This document shows, piece by piece, positions 44,015-53,974 of a stretch of 64,000 nt of DNA. Below the pieces are notes generated by a model, which was not told the origin of the DNA, made no database searches, and saw nothing but the letters and a program-made list of their open reading frames with translations. How positions within the stretch are numbered: position 1 is the first letter of the stretch; the number at the start of each line of letters is the position of its first letter. The stretch is from Calothrix sp. NIES-2100 (GTDB lineage Bacteria > Cyanobacteriota > Cyanobacteriia > Cyanobacteriales > Nostocaceae): assembly GCF_002368195.1 (NCBI RefSeq), contig NZ_AP018178.1, positions 667,738 through 731,737 of the forward strand, in the 5' to 3' direction. The position numbers and the translations under genes are program-made.

Positions 44015-45613
44015 TTACAACAAAGGTGGCAATCCTACTTGCTTGGGTTCAACAAACTTGCCATCAAACCCTATTGTTTGATTTTCTAAAGTTCTAGCAT
44101 CAGCCAAAGCTTTGCGAATTTCTGCACGTTCCATCTGATCCTGAATACCACCAAGTATATATATTAGTAACTTCGCTGCTAATTCTCGTCCTGCAACTTG
44201 TACCCGTTTTTTATTAGGATCATACAAAACTCCATACCAAAGAGATTGCGGATACTCCATTCCACTAAACCCACCTTGTTGGTCAAACTTCCGCAATTTC
44301 TTAAAAGTATCTCCCAATGCCAAACCTTTTTTAAATAGTAAAATTCCTAAAGCTTGAGCTAATGCTACTTGACCAACAGGACGAAAAAGCATATTTCCTT
44401 CTCCGCCATCTTTTTCAAAGCTGAAGCGTCTTAAAGCTGTGGTCTCTTCTTCATCAAGAAGTTTATAACTAGGAAGGTCGGCTAAATTATCAAATAGCTT
44501 TTCAAAGTCTTTAATCCCCTCTTCAATTTCATCATCTTCTGGGCGCATGGGAATTAAACCTTTTTCTAAAGGTTTCCAATGAGGAAATTTTTGCCCTAAA
44601 TATCTTTCCGACATATCTTGAATAGCTTGCAAAGTTGTTAACACTGTGGAATTTGTTGCAACTGTTGAACTATTCCAATTAACGCGAGGTTTGCGACCTG
44701 GCCGTTGTTCTAAAAGTGGATGGTTTGTCGCAATTTTCCGTGCCACAATTGCAAAACCATCATCTTCATTTAATTGTGCTAACTGACCTTTAGTTAAAGG
44801 TGCAGCCATCAGGTTGACATGAACAAAAATTGATCTCACCCTTCGCCGCGCTTGGGTGCGAGTTTCCCCAGGCGCAACAGCACAAATGAACTCAATCCCA
44901 ATTTTTTCTTTGGGTAAGCTTTGCAAATAAGCAGGGTCTACTTGATACTGCTCAATCAAATCATTTATTTTGATAAAACTATCATCAGCACTTTTATCTT
45001 TTCTGTAACGCTGAAGTTTTCCTGTTTTAATTAACTCCATTAAACCTTGTACACCCATCAGGCGATGTTGACCATCTAATGCATAAATAGTGACATCATC
45101 TTCGGAAATGTTGAGTAAACCTACTTTACCGTCTTTATCCAGAGGAGTAAAATCTGTTGTAGATTTAGTAGCTCTTCCTTCACTATCCCACTCAGTCGCT
45201 TTGGGATCATCCACCCAAGATTGATTAATGACTACCAGTACTGGCGGAAACTTGTGATTTTTCCTCGCTGCTAAATACTGAACCAAGGGTGCTTGACGTG
45301 ACCAATCAACAGGACGTTGCTGAATTTCATCAATGCTATCTGCGTCAATTTCGATGTTATCTGTGTCAGAATTATACTTTTTCTGAAACAGCGGTAAACC
45401 AGAAGCGAAGTGAACCCGACCCGCAAACCATTCCAGGGTGACAGAACCAATATAGGCTTCAGTGCCCCCCATCTCGGTTTTTTGCACGAGAATCTGGTCT
45501 TTTTTCTCCAAGAACTTCTCGAAAAGTAAAGCTAGTACCTGTTTATCCTTGTTATCCCGTTCCAGGTATTCTCTAGCGATGTCAGCAGTTGGGTCGGACT
45601 TACTATCTTTCAT
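44015..45613 (-). CDS. dndB: DndB, DGQHR-domain regulator of DNA phosphorothioation
   Basis: The 532-residue protein carries the DGQHR motif (ALDGQHRLMGVQGL, about 178-191) that defines the DndB/DGQHR family, with later GQLAQLNEDDGFAI and the FAGRVHFASG segment near 63. DndB represses dnd genes in studied systems. It is divergent from dndC, with 188 bp between the starts, a natural place for its operator. Its 3' end abuts that of the HNH nuclease gene with no gap. Confidence 0.85.
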   Translation of the reverse strand: MKDSKSDPTADIAREYLERDNKDKQVLALLFEKFLEKKDQILVQKTEMGGTEAYIGSVTLEWFAGRVHFASGLPLFQKKYNSDTDNIEIDADSIDEIQQRPVDWSRQAPLVQYLAARKNHKFPPVLVVINQSWVDDPKATEWDSEGRATKSTTDFTPLDKDGKVGLLNISEDDVTIYALDGQHRLMGVQGLMELIKTGKLQRYRKDKSADDSFIKINDLIEQYQVDPAYLQSLPKEKIGIEFICAVAPGETRTQARRRVRSIFVHVNLMAAPLTKGQLAQLNEDDGFAIVARKIATNHPLLEQRPGRKPRVNWNSSTVATNSTVLTTLQAIQDMSERYLGQKFPHWKPLEKGLIPMRPEDDEIEEGIKDFEKLFDNLADLPSYKLLDEEETTALRRFSFEKDGGEGNMLFRPVGQVALAQALGILLFKKGLALGDTFKKLRKFDQQGGFSGMEYPQSLWYGVLYDPNKKRVQVAGRELAAKLLIYILGGIQDQMERAEIRKALADARTLENQTIGFDGKFVEPKQVGLPPLL

Positions 45614-45801
45614 ATTAATTTTTAAAACCTAGATAATGTAAAGTAGTTTAGTTGTCGAAAAAGTTCGCTATTAATAGTACAGTTTTTAAAAACATTTATG
45701 TAACCCCTGTTCACCCTTGGTGCTGGGTAGATGAGTGTTGACTGTGTAAGCACGAATGCGATTGCCCAGATAGAGAGATGAGTTTCCAGAGGTAGGGATA
45801 A

Positions 45802-47586
45802 ATGACTACAGCACAACAACCAGAAAATAAAACTCAGCGATCGCGTACTGTAGCAGATTTAGTGGAGGATATCCAAGTTCTCACCGCTGAAATTCAAGAA
45901 TTGTATTGTTTAGATGAGATTCCCTGGGTTGTGGGCTATTCGGGGGGTAAAGACAGTACTGCGGCATTACAGCTGGTTTGGAATGCCATAAGCGCACTAC
46001 CCCTAGAAAAGCGAACCAAAACAATTTATGTAATTACAACAGATACGCTCGTAGAAAATCCTGTCATCTCAGCTTGGGTGAGCAAATCTCTTGAGCAAAT
46101 GAAAGCTACAGCTAAAGAGCAAGGATTACCCATAGAACCCCATTTACTCAAGCCAGAAGCAAAACAAACATTTTGGGTAAATTTGATTGGCAAAGGCTAC
46201 CCAGCACCGAGAGGAACATTTCGGTGGTGTACAGAACGCCTAAAAATTACTCCATCTAACCGCTTTGTTCGTGATGTAGTGAGAGTCAACGGAGAAGTAA
46301 TTCTTGTTTTGGGTACACGCAAAGCTGAAAGCATCAGACGTGCTACCTCTATGGAAAAACATCAAGTAGGTAGCTTACAAAATCGCCTCAGTTCTAATTC
46401 TATTTCACCTAGATCGCTACTTTACCATAGCCCTAGTTTACCTAACTCTCTAATTTATAGCCCCATCGACGATTGGCGTACAGATGAAGTTTGGATTTAC
46501 CTGAATCAGTGGCAAAATCCTTGGGGACATAGCAACAAAGATTTATTCACCATGTATCGAGGTGCGACAGCAGATAATGAATGTCCGCTTGTAGTTGATA
46601 CTTCCACTCCTAGTTGTGGTGATTCCCGCTTTGGATGCTGGGTTTGCACATTAGTTAATAAAGATAAATCAATGGAGGCAATGATCCAAAATGATGAAGA
46701 AAAAGAATGGATGCAGCCTTTATTAGATATCCGCAATGAATTAGATATTAAAGATGACCGGGATAAGAGAGACTTCCGACGCATCTGGGGTGAAGTTCAA
46801 CTATTTGAGCGCAATAAAGATGGTGAACTTTCTGTCGAACCAATACCTGGCCCATATACTAAATATTGGCGTGAATATTGGCTAAGAAAATTATTAGCAG
46901 CGCAAACTCAAATCCGGCGTACAGCGCCAGAAAATATGCGCGATATTACCTTAATTACTATCGAAGAAATGAGTGAAATTCGTCGGATTTGGCTAGAAGA
47001 AAAACACGAATTTGATGATAGTTTACCCCGCATTTATAAAGAAATGACTGGTGAAGTATTCCACGATCCCCGTCCTGGTGCAGATAATAGTTTACTCGGT
47101 AGCGATGAATGGGAGGTACTAGAAGAAATCTGTGCAGATGACGGTATGCACTTAGAACTGATGGCGAAATTATTGGACACAGAACGCCAATTTCGCAAAA
47201 TGGTGCGGCGCGTAGGGATATATGAAAAATTAGAAAAATGCTTTACAACCAGTTCCCGTTCTAAAGAAGAAGCAGTTAGAAATGCTCATTTGAAGCGCGA
47301 TTTGAAAACAGCCATTGACCAAGGTGATATTGAAAAGGTCAAGCAGCTAACTTTAGGAGACTTTGTGGTGACAACAACAACTTCAGAAGTAACCACAGCA
47401 ACTCCAAAAGTAAGCACAACAACTTCACAAGTAACCACAGCAACTGCGGAACTCACCACAGCAACTTCAGAAGTAACCACAGCAACTTCAGAGATAACAA
47501 ATGAATTACCCCCTAGCAAATCAAAGACTTGGGGAAAAATGAAATTTCAAAATCAGCAAACCACGCCAGAAAGCGATTCTAAATGA
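45802..47586 (+). CDS. dndC: DndC, PAPS-reductase-like enzyme of DNA phosphorothioation
   Basis: The 594-residue protein has the PP-loop SGGKDSTAA (about 47-55) for ATP binding, APRGTFRWCTERLK and the cysteine set CGDSRFGCWVC (about 271-281) that can hold a 4Fe-4S cluster. DndC activates DNA for sulfur insertion together with DndD and DndE, using sulfur from a cysteine desulfurase. The last 80 residues include a low-complexity Thr-rich tail (TTATSEVTTATSEIT) from a 21-bp DNA repeat. No dndD or dndE follows; the only dndD-like gene is the truncated one at 36069. Confidence 0.92.
   Translation: MTTAQQPENKTQRSRTVADLVEDIQVLTAEIQELYCLDEIPWVVGYSGGKDSTAALQLVWNAISALPLEKRTKTIYVITTDTLVENPVISAWVSKSLEQMKATAKEQGLPIEPHLLKPEAKQTFWVNLIGKGYPAPRGTFRWCTERLKITPSNRFVRDVVRVNGEVILVLGTRKAESIRRATSMEKHQVGSLQNRLSSNSISPRSLLYHSPSLPNSLIYSPIDDWRTDEVWIYLNQWQNPWGHSNKDLFTMYRGATADNECPLVVDTSTPSCGDSRFGCWVCTLVNKDKSMEAMIQNDEEKEWMQPLLDIRNELDIKDDRDKRDFRRIWGEVQLFERNKDGELSVEPIPGPYTKYWREYWLRKLLAAQTQIRRTAPENMRDITLITIEEMSEIRRIWLEEKHEFDDSLPRIYKEMTGEVFHDPRPGADNSLLGSDEWEVLEEICADDGMHLELMAKLLDTERQFRKMVRRVGIYEKLEKCFTTSSRSKEEAVRNAHLKRDLKTAIDQGDIEKVKQLTLGDFVVTTTTSEVTTATPKVSTTTSQVTTATAELTTATSEVTTATSEITNELPPSKSKTWGKMKFQNQQTTPESDSK
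47371..47500 (+). repeat. 21-bp tandem repeat within dndC
   Basis: Units like ACTTCAGAAGTAACCACAGC occur about six times with changes and encode the seven-residue repeat TSEVTTA. Such in-frame minisatellites change copy number easily, so the tail length probably varies between strains. Confidence 0.7.
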
Positions 47587-48212
47587 AAAAATTTTCATCT
47601 TGTATGAAAGGGGGACGAGGGGGATGAAAGAGACAAGGGAGACAAGGGAGACAAATGACGATTGACTCTTTCAAGTCCATCACGGGAAAAACCCACAACC
47701 AAATATGAAAATCTCTCTTCCTTATTCCCTAGGAAGTATTTTCAAACTCATCGTTATTCCTAAAATTGGGCGCAGATACCCCCAACCCCCCTTAATAAGG
47801 AAGGCAAAAATCTTTCAAAGTCCCACAAAGTAAGGGGGATAATGGAGGATCTAAGACGCAAGAAAACACGCCCTAGGCGTGTCTTCAAAGTAACAAATAA
47901 TACCATAAATAGCGGACACTCTGAGGTAAGGACGCGGGGACACGGGGAAAATTAATTCAAAAATCTCTCCGTGTCACCGCGTCTTTGAGTCTCCCACTCT
48001 CGAATTTAAAGTTTGAAAACACGCCCTAGCCCCTAACGTCCTCACAAGTTCCTCAAATTTAAGTTCTATAACAATAATTGTATGCACCAGAGCGCAGACC
48101 AAAGCACTGAGGCTAATTAGTAAAAATATTGTAACTATTAGTTACAAAATATATGTAATAACTAAAAGCCAAAAACCTCAATTACCATCTTTCAACAAAA
48201 GCAGAGGTATAT
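47587..48212. other. Intergenic region with tandem and inverted repeats
   Basis: No gene is seen in 626 bp. It holds GACAAGGGA units (47632-47655) and a palindrome ACACGCCCTAGGCGTGT near 47866. An 18-bp imperfect inverted repeat (47931-47948 against 47966-47983) has a 17-base loop. The inverted repeats resemble dispersed, MITE-like elements. The last part is the leader of the stress protein gene. Confidence 0.55.
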
Positions 48213-48755
48213 ATGTTTACCAGGATTTTAGTTGCATTGGATCGTTCGCCAATGGGGAAACAGGTTTTTGACCATGCTTTAGCTTTAGCAAAGGCAACAG
48301 GAGCTAGTTTAATGCTACTGCATGTCCTATCTGCGGAGGAAGAAGGTAGCCCTTACGCACCTGTGTTATCCAATTTTGATTATTACCCAGGTTTGGGTAG
48401 TCAAAGTTTCGAGTACTACCAACAGCAATGGGATAAATTTAAAAATCAAGGTATCGAGATGTTGCAAGCCTACTGTGCGCAAGCAAACACAGTAGGTGTC
48501 AATGCAGAATTTACGCAACAACTTGGTAGTCCCGGTCGGATTATCTGTCAATTAGTGGTTCAGTGGGGTGCTGATTTAATTGTTATGGGGCGGAGGGGTC
48601 GCTCAGGAATCACGGAACTATTTCTTGGTAGCGTGAGTAATTATGTCCTTCATCATGCTCCTTGCTCAGTTCATGTGATTCATCTTCCAAAGAATAGTCC
48701 CCCAACCCAAGAAGTTGTGGAAGAACCTAGCGTGAAAGTAGGGACTAGGGACTAG
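48213..48755 (+). CDS. Universal stress protein (UspA family)
   Basis: The 180-residue protein begins FTRILVALDRSPMGKQVFDHAL and ends with the ATP-binding pattern GRRGRSGITELFLGSVS followed by HAPCSVHVI. The GxxG-(9)-GS spacing fits the ATP-binding branch. Usp proteins act as stress-responsive nucleotide-binding regulators. An insertion of about 30 residues (around 50-75, NFDYYPGLGSQSFEYYQQ) is typical of cyanobacterial forms. Confidence 0.88.
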   Translation: MFTRILVALDRSPMGKQVFDHALALAKATGASLMLLHVLSAEEEGSPYAPVLSNFDYYPGLGSQSFEYYQQQWDKFKNQGIEMLQAYCAQANTVGVNAEFTQQLGSPGRIICQLVVQWGADLIVMGRRGRSGITELFLGSVSNYVLHHAPCSVHVIHLPKNSPPTQEVVEEPSVKVGTRD

Positions 48756-48770
48756 GGACTAGGGATTAGG
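48735..48770. repeat. Short tandem repeat GGGACTA
   Basis: GTAGGGACTAGGGACTAGGG is a heptanucleotide STRR typical of heterocystous cyanobacteria. It crosses the stop of the stress protein gene. Confidence 0.65.
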
Positions 48771-48781
48771 AGGTATACCTG

Positions 48782-49321
48782 ATGTTGCGTCGCTTTGTAC
48801 AAATATTGTGGCGGTTGCTATTGCTAGGAATAGTGACGATATTTATCTTGCTGGGTTTAGAAATCAGCGCCTCGAAAACCGCTTATACCGAAGGGGTTGC
48901 CGGAGGCATCGCTGCTATTACTCGATTAGAATCAGTACCAGGAGAAGTAATTTATCGCTCACAGTTAAAATTAGACGATCAATCAGGACATGTTTGGCAG
49001 GTGATTTTGTGGAAGCAAGTTTATCCTGATTACTTACCTAGTATAAATCTCCGCTTGGTAGGGTTTCCTGGTTCTGCTGAATTGATTCACCCACAACCAT
49101 TACGAATTACCACAGCTACAGGTGAAGTCTTAATTGCACCTGATGTTTTCTTAGAGTCAGCACCAGTACCAACTATTGGTCAGTATAATTTCCAGGATAT
49201 ATTACCAAAATTATCGGTTGAACCGCTGCTACTGAGTATCCCTTTACCTGGTGAAAAATTTATTAATATCTCTGTTCCTCAATCTGTAGTACACGAATGG
49301 CAAACAGTAGCCAGCAATTAG
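48782..49321 (+). CDS. DUF3122-like envelope protein
   Basis: The 179-residue protein has a hydrophobic N-terminal anchor or signal (about 6-27) and a single beta-rich domain (LPSINLRLVGFPGSAELIHP, then PLRITTATGEVLIAPDVF) resembling the cyanobacterial DUF3122 family. It is probably periplasmic or thylakoid-lumen facing. A ribosome binding site AGGAGG lies a few bases before ATG. Function unknown. Confidence 0.65.
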   Translation: MLRRFVQILWRLLLLGIVTIFILLGLEISASKTAYTEGVAGGIAAITRLESVPGEVIYRSQLKLDDQSGHVWQVILWKQVYPDYLPSINLRLVGFPGSAELIHPQPLRITTATGEVLIAPDVFLESAPVPTIGQYNFQDILPKLSVEPLLLSIPLPGEKFINISVPQSVVHEWQTVASN

Positions 49322-49440
49322 CAATCATTAATTGTCAGTTGTCAGTTGTCTCCCCTGTCCCCCTTCCCTCATCCCCTAGCCCCTAGCCCCTAGTCCCTAA
49401 CTCCTAGCCCCTAACCCCTAGTCCCTATTTTCAACTCAGC
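49322..49440. repeat. STRR tract (CCCCTAG and GTCAGTT units)
   Basis: GTCAGTTGTCAGTTGTC is followed by many CCCCTAG / CCCCTAA units. This is a short tandemly repeated repetitive sequence of the Nostoc type. No gene is present. Confidence 0.75.
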
Positions 49441-49468
49441 ATTAAAAATTTTTTGGAGATGATTAATT

Positions 49469-50062
49469 ATGTTGAAAGCAGCAGATATCATGACGAAAGA
49501 TGTTGCGACAATACGGAGTTCGGCGACGGTGGCTGAAGCTGTGAGGCTCTTAAGGTCAAGAGACTGGCGGGCGCTGATTGTTGATCGTCGCCACGAACAA
49601 GATGCTTACGGTATTATTAGCGAGAGCGATATTGCCTATAAGGTGATTGCTTATGGCAAAGATCCCCAAACAATGCGTGTCTACGAAATTATGAGCAAGC
49701 CTTGTATTACCATCAATCCCGACCTTGGTGTGGAATACGTAGCCCGGTTATTTGCGCAGCATCATCTCCACAGAGCGCCAGTTATCCAAGGCGAACTATT
49801 AGGAATTATCTCACTTACTGATATCCTCGCTCACAGTGACTTTTTGGAACAACCGCGAACAATGCTACTCGAACAAGAATTACAGGACGAAATTAAGAAA
49901 GCTCGGATAGTATGCGCTAACACAGGTGTTCGTTCACAAGAATGTGCTGCTGCGTGGGATGTTGTTGAGGAACTGCAAGCAGAAATAGCGCACCAACGAG
50001 CCGAAAAGGTTTTGAAAACAGCTTTTGAAGATTACTGCGATGAATATCCAGAAGTCTTATAA
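49469..50062 (+). CDS. CBS-domain protein with C-terminal CP12 domain
   Basis: The 197-residue protein has two CBS motifs (AADIMTKDVATIRSSATVAE and YEIMSKPCITINPDLGVE), which bind adenine nucleotides. A CP12-like tail follows (about 140-197, ARIVCANTGVRSQECAAAWD then VEELQAE and YCDEYPEVL). CP12 binds GAPDH and phosphoribulokinase to switch the Calvin cycle off in the dark. The fusion, known in cyanobacteria, could link carbon metabolism to the energy state. The paired cysteines needed for redox switching (Cys in RIVCAN and QECAA) are present at one end; the C-terminal end has one Cys. Confidence 0.88.
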   Translation: MLKAADIMTKDVATIRSSATVAEAVRLLRSRDWRALIVDRRHEQDAYGIISESDIAYKVIAYGKDPQTMRVYEIMSKPCITINPDLGVEYVARLFAQHHLHRAPVIQGELLGIISLTDILAHSDFLEQPRTMLLEQELQDEIKKARIVCANTGVRSQECAAAWDVVEELQAEIAHQRAEKVLKTAFEDYCDEYPEVL

Positions 50063-50158
50063 GCGAGAATGTAAGATCTTTAGAACTACTCATTCAACGC
50101 TCTATGGTGGGCATCACACCCACCACTAATTTTATTTTTTACTCAGGCAAAAATTGCT

Positions 50159-50416
50159 TTAAAGTTCGCTGGCTGTATTAGGAGCAATAACTTCACCTGT
50201 ACCTAATTCTAAGATCAAATCCTGGTCGGTAATCAGTTCAGTAAGTTCTTTAACTTGTAAATTCATTGCCTCACAAGCTTCCCTTAATTCTCTAGCAAAT
50301 TTGTTGAGGTCGTTACCATAACCGCATTGGTAAGCAGCAGTTTCAATTCCTTGTTTGGCATTTGCTCTCGCACAATCTACTAATTCTGTGCCTTGCAATG
50401 GTGTTGTGGATGCCAT
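50159..50416 (-). CDS. Conserved cyanobacterial-type small protein, function unknown
   Basis: The 85-residue protein is mostly helical with two cysteine-containing stretches (LVDCARANAKQGIETAAYQCGYG and REACEAMN). It is not recognised. Codon use and composition fit the neighbouring genes, and ATG at 50416 is clear. It stands alone between CBS-CP12 (convergent) and the polyferredoxin fusion gene. Confidence 0.55.
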   Translation of the reverse strand: MASTTPLQGTELVDCARANAKQGIETAAYQCGYGNDLNKFARELREACEAMNLQVKELTELITDQDLILELGTGEVIAPNTASEL

Positions 50417-50997
50417 AAGTCTATTTACTAAATATTACCTGTTTTTTCATTAATAGATTATCAACTATTTATAATTCACTCATCCATCTATGGGTTAGGG
50501 TTGTCAATAGTCAATAGTCAATAGTCCATAGTCCATAGTCTAGAATTTCTTGACCCTTGATTAATACCCAATGCCCAATGCCCAATGCCCAATGCCCTGT
50601 AATATTAACTAAAAGTAACCCTTGGATAGAAATAAAATTCAACCCAAGGGTTACTTTTGCTTTGTCCTTTACTTAACATTGGTAAGTTTAGGCTATTTTT
50701 CCCTAGATTTTAGCCAAGCTTACTTATAGCTGGTAAATGCACTTAGCTGATATTTCTCTCCCCACACATGACACACGCTCTTAATTAGACCACGGGCAAC
50801 AAGTAAACAACTCTATTTTGATGAAGGATTTCTCTTCACCATCCAGTTTTAAATTAACTGTTATGTGGAGGGAATTTATCAGTCTTTAGATGTAAAAAGT
50901 CTTCATTTTCTCAATCTTAAGAGGTAAATTCAAAATTTAGGCTCTTACTTGAGAGAGGTACGGGGAGAAGTAATTAACCTTGGGGAAGGTATTGAGC
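50417..50997. other. Intergenic region with STRRs and a terminator
   Basis: GTCAATA and CCATAGT repeats (50505-50545) and CCCAATG repeats (50568-50600) precede a perfect 15-bp stem, AAAAGTAACCCTTGG / CCAAGGGTTACTTTT (50611-50658), a likely terminator for the minus-strand gene that ends at 50998. No coding region is seen. Confidence 0.65.
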
Positions 50998-53526
50998 TTA
51001 AGACACAATAATTACCCACATACTAGCTGCTAGTGCAATAGTTGCTAAGTGTTGCCAAAGAAGTGTTATTAGTGATTGCCGTGCTATTTTTTGGGTTAAC
51101 ACTATCGTGAATAACACTGAAAAAATCAGGGTTGTGCCTTGTAAAAAAGCAATTACTGCTGGGTGTGCTACTAATACAGGTAACTGCTCACCATGCAAAC
51201 CAAATGTAGCAAAAGTGATGGGTAAAATGCGTCCTCCTTCCCCTAAGCCTAAGCGTAGATAATGAGCTAAGTTACCTCCTAACACCAATGGTAAGTAGCC
51301 ATAGGCAAGCTCAATAAATGCTTTCGGTTTTCGGCTAAAATTCATTAGTTGCATTAAGCCATAAGCTGCTAAGGAAATTGTGACTGGAACGATCAAAGTT
51401 AGCAGCGATAATCCTAAGTGCTGCCAAAAAATAGTTAAATCCAGTTGTAGCCCTAACCAAGATTGGATTTCTGGCAATCTATGCAGATATATACCACCTA
51501 ACAGCAAAAATAACAGCGCCACTTCATAGCTGTGGGGTACATGAGTTGTCCATAGTTCAATTCCGGGAGGGCGTAAGTTAAATTCTACGGAACGATGGGG
51601 ACAGGCTTTTAAGCACGTCATGCACAAAACGCAATCTTTATTATCTTCCAACTGGGCGGGGTGAGAGTATAAGGGACAACCATCAGTTTCCATCCCCTCG
51701 CCTTTTTGTGGCCCACCCTTATAGCATTGATAGGTGGTGCAAGTTGCAGAACAGATACCTTGCTGCGCTCTCAGTTCTGTCATTGACAGTTTGGCAAATA
51801 AACCATTCATTCCACCAATGGGACAAAGATAGCGACACCAAAACCGCCGTTCAAAAATGGCTGAGCAAATCATTGCGCCGGCGGTGATTAATAGCAGCAA
51901 GCAAGCGGAGAGGTAAGCTGTATTTTCTAAATCCCAGAGTTCTTCCCATAAAAAAATCAGGGTAAATAGCCCAAACAAAAACCATCCACCCCATTTCTCA
52001 GCTTTCTCTCTCGGCCAGCGCTTGAGTTGTCTAGGAAACAACCATAAGGATAATTTTTGCGTAATTTCACCGTAAATCATGAATGGACAAACTGCACACC
52101 ATACACGACCTAAAAAGGGAAAGAGAAACAGAAAGAACGGCCACCACCAAGCCCAAAAGAGATTTAAACCGAAATTGCGATCGCGTGTTTGCGGCCCAAT
52201 AAACAACACTCCAATCAAAAAAGCAAAGGCCGCAAATGTAAAACCATAATTAATGCGATCGGGCCACCAATCACTCCGTAAAAACCTCCGTAACCCTGGA
52301 TATACATTTAACAAGTTGACGCGAAATTGTTTTTTCTTCGGTTCGGCTGACCAAAAAATTTCTTCTGTTAATTCTTTCCCTTCTCCCGCTTGGACGATCG
52401 CCCTTTCTACTAAGTTTTTCAATTCTTTGAGATTACCGGGGAAATCGTAAGCTTGCAAGCGGCGTAAAGCTTCGGGGGTAATATGGGGTTTAGCTAAACC
52501 TCTAGCTCGACTGTAGAGACTGGTGTAATATTCTACTTGAGCTTTAATATCAGCTTTGCGTACCCGCAACGGTGGAACTTTAATTACATGACCAACCCGC
52601 CGTTCGATGAGTGATTGCGCTTTTTCGGAAACAATCAAAATCTTGACTTTACTGGTACGAGGCTCAGCTTTTGGTTCTCCACCACGACTTACAGGAGTAT
52701 ATGTATTTGTTTGGAGTAATTGGGCTACGGCTGGTAATAACTCTGTGGGCAATTCTTGGATATTATTGAGAATTAAACTACCTTCCCCCAACCATTCTAA
52801 AAGTCCTGGTTTGCCGCCTGCACGACCAAATAAATCCGCGCCACTAGTTTGGAGAATACCGCAATTGATTTTAATTATCGGTTGACGCCGTTGCACAGAA
52901 CTAAAATGAATCAGCGCCGCGATATTATCTTTTTCTAAACCAGGTTCGCCAAAGATATCTACAGACAACCTGTCGCCCGCAGCATCTCGAATTTGCTCCC
53001 GCAACCGCACCGCATAACGACTTGTACCGACAATTCCCCGTTGCGCTTTGGTGACTAAATATGGGCGCAAAGCGATCGCACGTTCTTGTTCGTAGGTTAA
53101 AGCCGAGGTGACTTCGGCTAATTCTTGGGCTAATAACCGAGAAAAAGCTTGATTAATTTCCGGATACTCAGTAGCTAAACTGCGAAATGTCTCCGCCGGT
53201 ATCACCCACAAATGACATTCGTTGAGGGTAATAATTGTGAATTGAGTTAATTCGTCTAATAGTAATTCTTGCAGGTGTATGACTTCACCAGGAAGGAATC
53301 CACGAGCTAAGGCTGAGTTCGTTTGATTACTAGTCTCGCACTCTAAGTGTCCATCTTGGACGATGTAAAGTGCTTCTGGCTTAGTACCTTCGGTTACTAG
53401 GGTACTACCTTCTGGGATAACTTGTGGTTCCATCACTTGCGCGATCGCCTCTAACACCTGAGGTGAGAGAATTCCTAAAGGCGTGCGTTCTTGTAGCCAA
53501 ATCACTGTATCACCAGATGCGATCAT
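50998..53526 (-). CDS. Fusion of cNMP-binding, sigma54-type AAA+ and membrane polyferredoxin domains
   Basis: The 842-residue protein has three parts. Residues about 15-150 form a cyclic-nucleotide-binding-type domain (GSTLVTEGTKPEALYIVQDG). Residues about 165-395 resemble the AAA+ domain of sigma54 activators, but Walker A is degraded (GEPGLEKDN), the GAFTGA loop is missing and cyanobacteria lack sigma54. Residues about 415-842 carry six or more membrane helices and NapH/NosR-like cysteines (GRVWCAVCPF, WCRYLCPIGG, and CVLCMTCLKACP near 630-643 for a 4Fe-4S cluster). It may sense redox or a nucleotide and pass electrons in the membrane. Gene is alone, read leftward. Confidence 0.8.
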   Translation of the reverse strand: MIASGDTVIWLQERTPLGILSPQVLEAIAQVMEPQVIPEGSTLVTEGTKPEALYIVQDGHLECETSNQTNSALARGFLPGEVIHLQELLLDELTQFTIITLNECHLWVIPAETFRSLATEYPEINQAFSRLLAQELAEVTSALTYEQERAIALRPYLVTKAQRGIVGTSRYAVRLREQIRDAAGDRLSVDIFGEPGLEKDNIAALIHFSSVQRRQPIIKINCGILQTSGADLFGRAGGKPGLLEWLGEGSLILNNIQELPTELLPAVAQLLQTNTYTPVSRGGEPKAEPRTSKVKILIVSEKAQSLIERRVGHVIKVPPLRVRKADIKAQVEYYTSLYSRARGLAKPHITPEALRRLQAYDFPGNLKELKNLVERAIVQAGEGKELTEEIFWSAEPKKKQFRVNLLNVYPGLRRFLRSDWWPDRINYGFTFAAFAFLIGVLFIGPQTRDRNFGLNLFWAWWWPFFLFLFPFLGRVWCAVCPFMIYGEITQKLSLWLFPRQLKRWPREKAEKWGGWFLFGLFTLIFLWEELWDLENTAYLSACLLLLITAGAMICSAIFERRFWCRYLCPIGGMNGLFAKLSMTELRAQQGICSATCTTYQCYKGGPQKGEGMETDGCPLYSHPAQLEDNKDCVLCMTCLKACPHRSVEFNLRPPGIELWTTHVPHSYEVALLFLLLGGIYLHRLPEIQSWLGLQLDLTIFWQHLGLSLLTLIVPVTISLAAYGLMQLMNFSRKPKAFIELAYGYLPLVLGGNLAHYLRLGLGEGGRILPITFATFGLHGEQLPVLVAHPAVIAFLQGTTLIFSVLFTIVLTQKIARQSLITLLWQHLATIALAASMWVIIVS

Positions 53527-53974
53527 GATTTCTCCGTGCAGGCTATTTTACTAAGGGACTACCAAGAAAACAATTATCCCATCGCTGTGTTAGTAGAGGA
53601 AGTGTGGGGAAAAATGACTTATGCCCTATGCCCCATGCCCCATCAAGATATCTTTAAAGATTAATTACGTCTACCTATCTACCTGAGTATTATCTTTAAC
53701 GAAACTTCATAATAAGTTGCATATTTTTGCAATTACAATTCTATGTAGATAGAAAATAAGCAGCTATTGATAGCAATTTTCAGATTTGGCATTAGTAATC
53801 TTAGCCACCAGATTGTTAAAAAATATAAACTATTAAATATTTAACTTCAGTTGGGATGAAAACTCAGTACTGAGTTGGCTATGGCATAATTTCTGTGCAG
53901 GCTGCATAATCAGCATCGACAAATCAAGATTGTTCAATCCAACAAACCATATATCTATATATAGTTAACAACTA
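53527..53974. other. Divergent upstream region
   Basis: This 448-bp gap lies between the starts of two divergent genes. It contains CCCTATG / CCCCATG tandem units (53622-53642). No clear -35/-10 pair stands out, and no gene is seen. Confidence 0.4.

Noticed and set aside
45622..45819. Small minus-strand frame between dndB and dndC
   Set aside because: It covers the divergent promoter region and the start of dndC and has no protein-like features.
46506..46784. Minus-strand open frame within dndC
   Set aside because: It is a shadow of the strongly supported dndC frame on the other strand.
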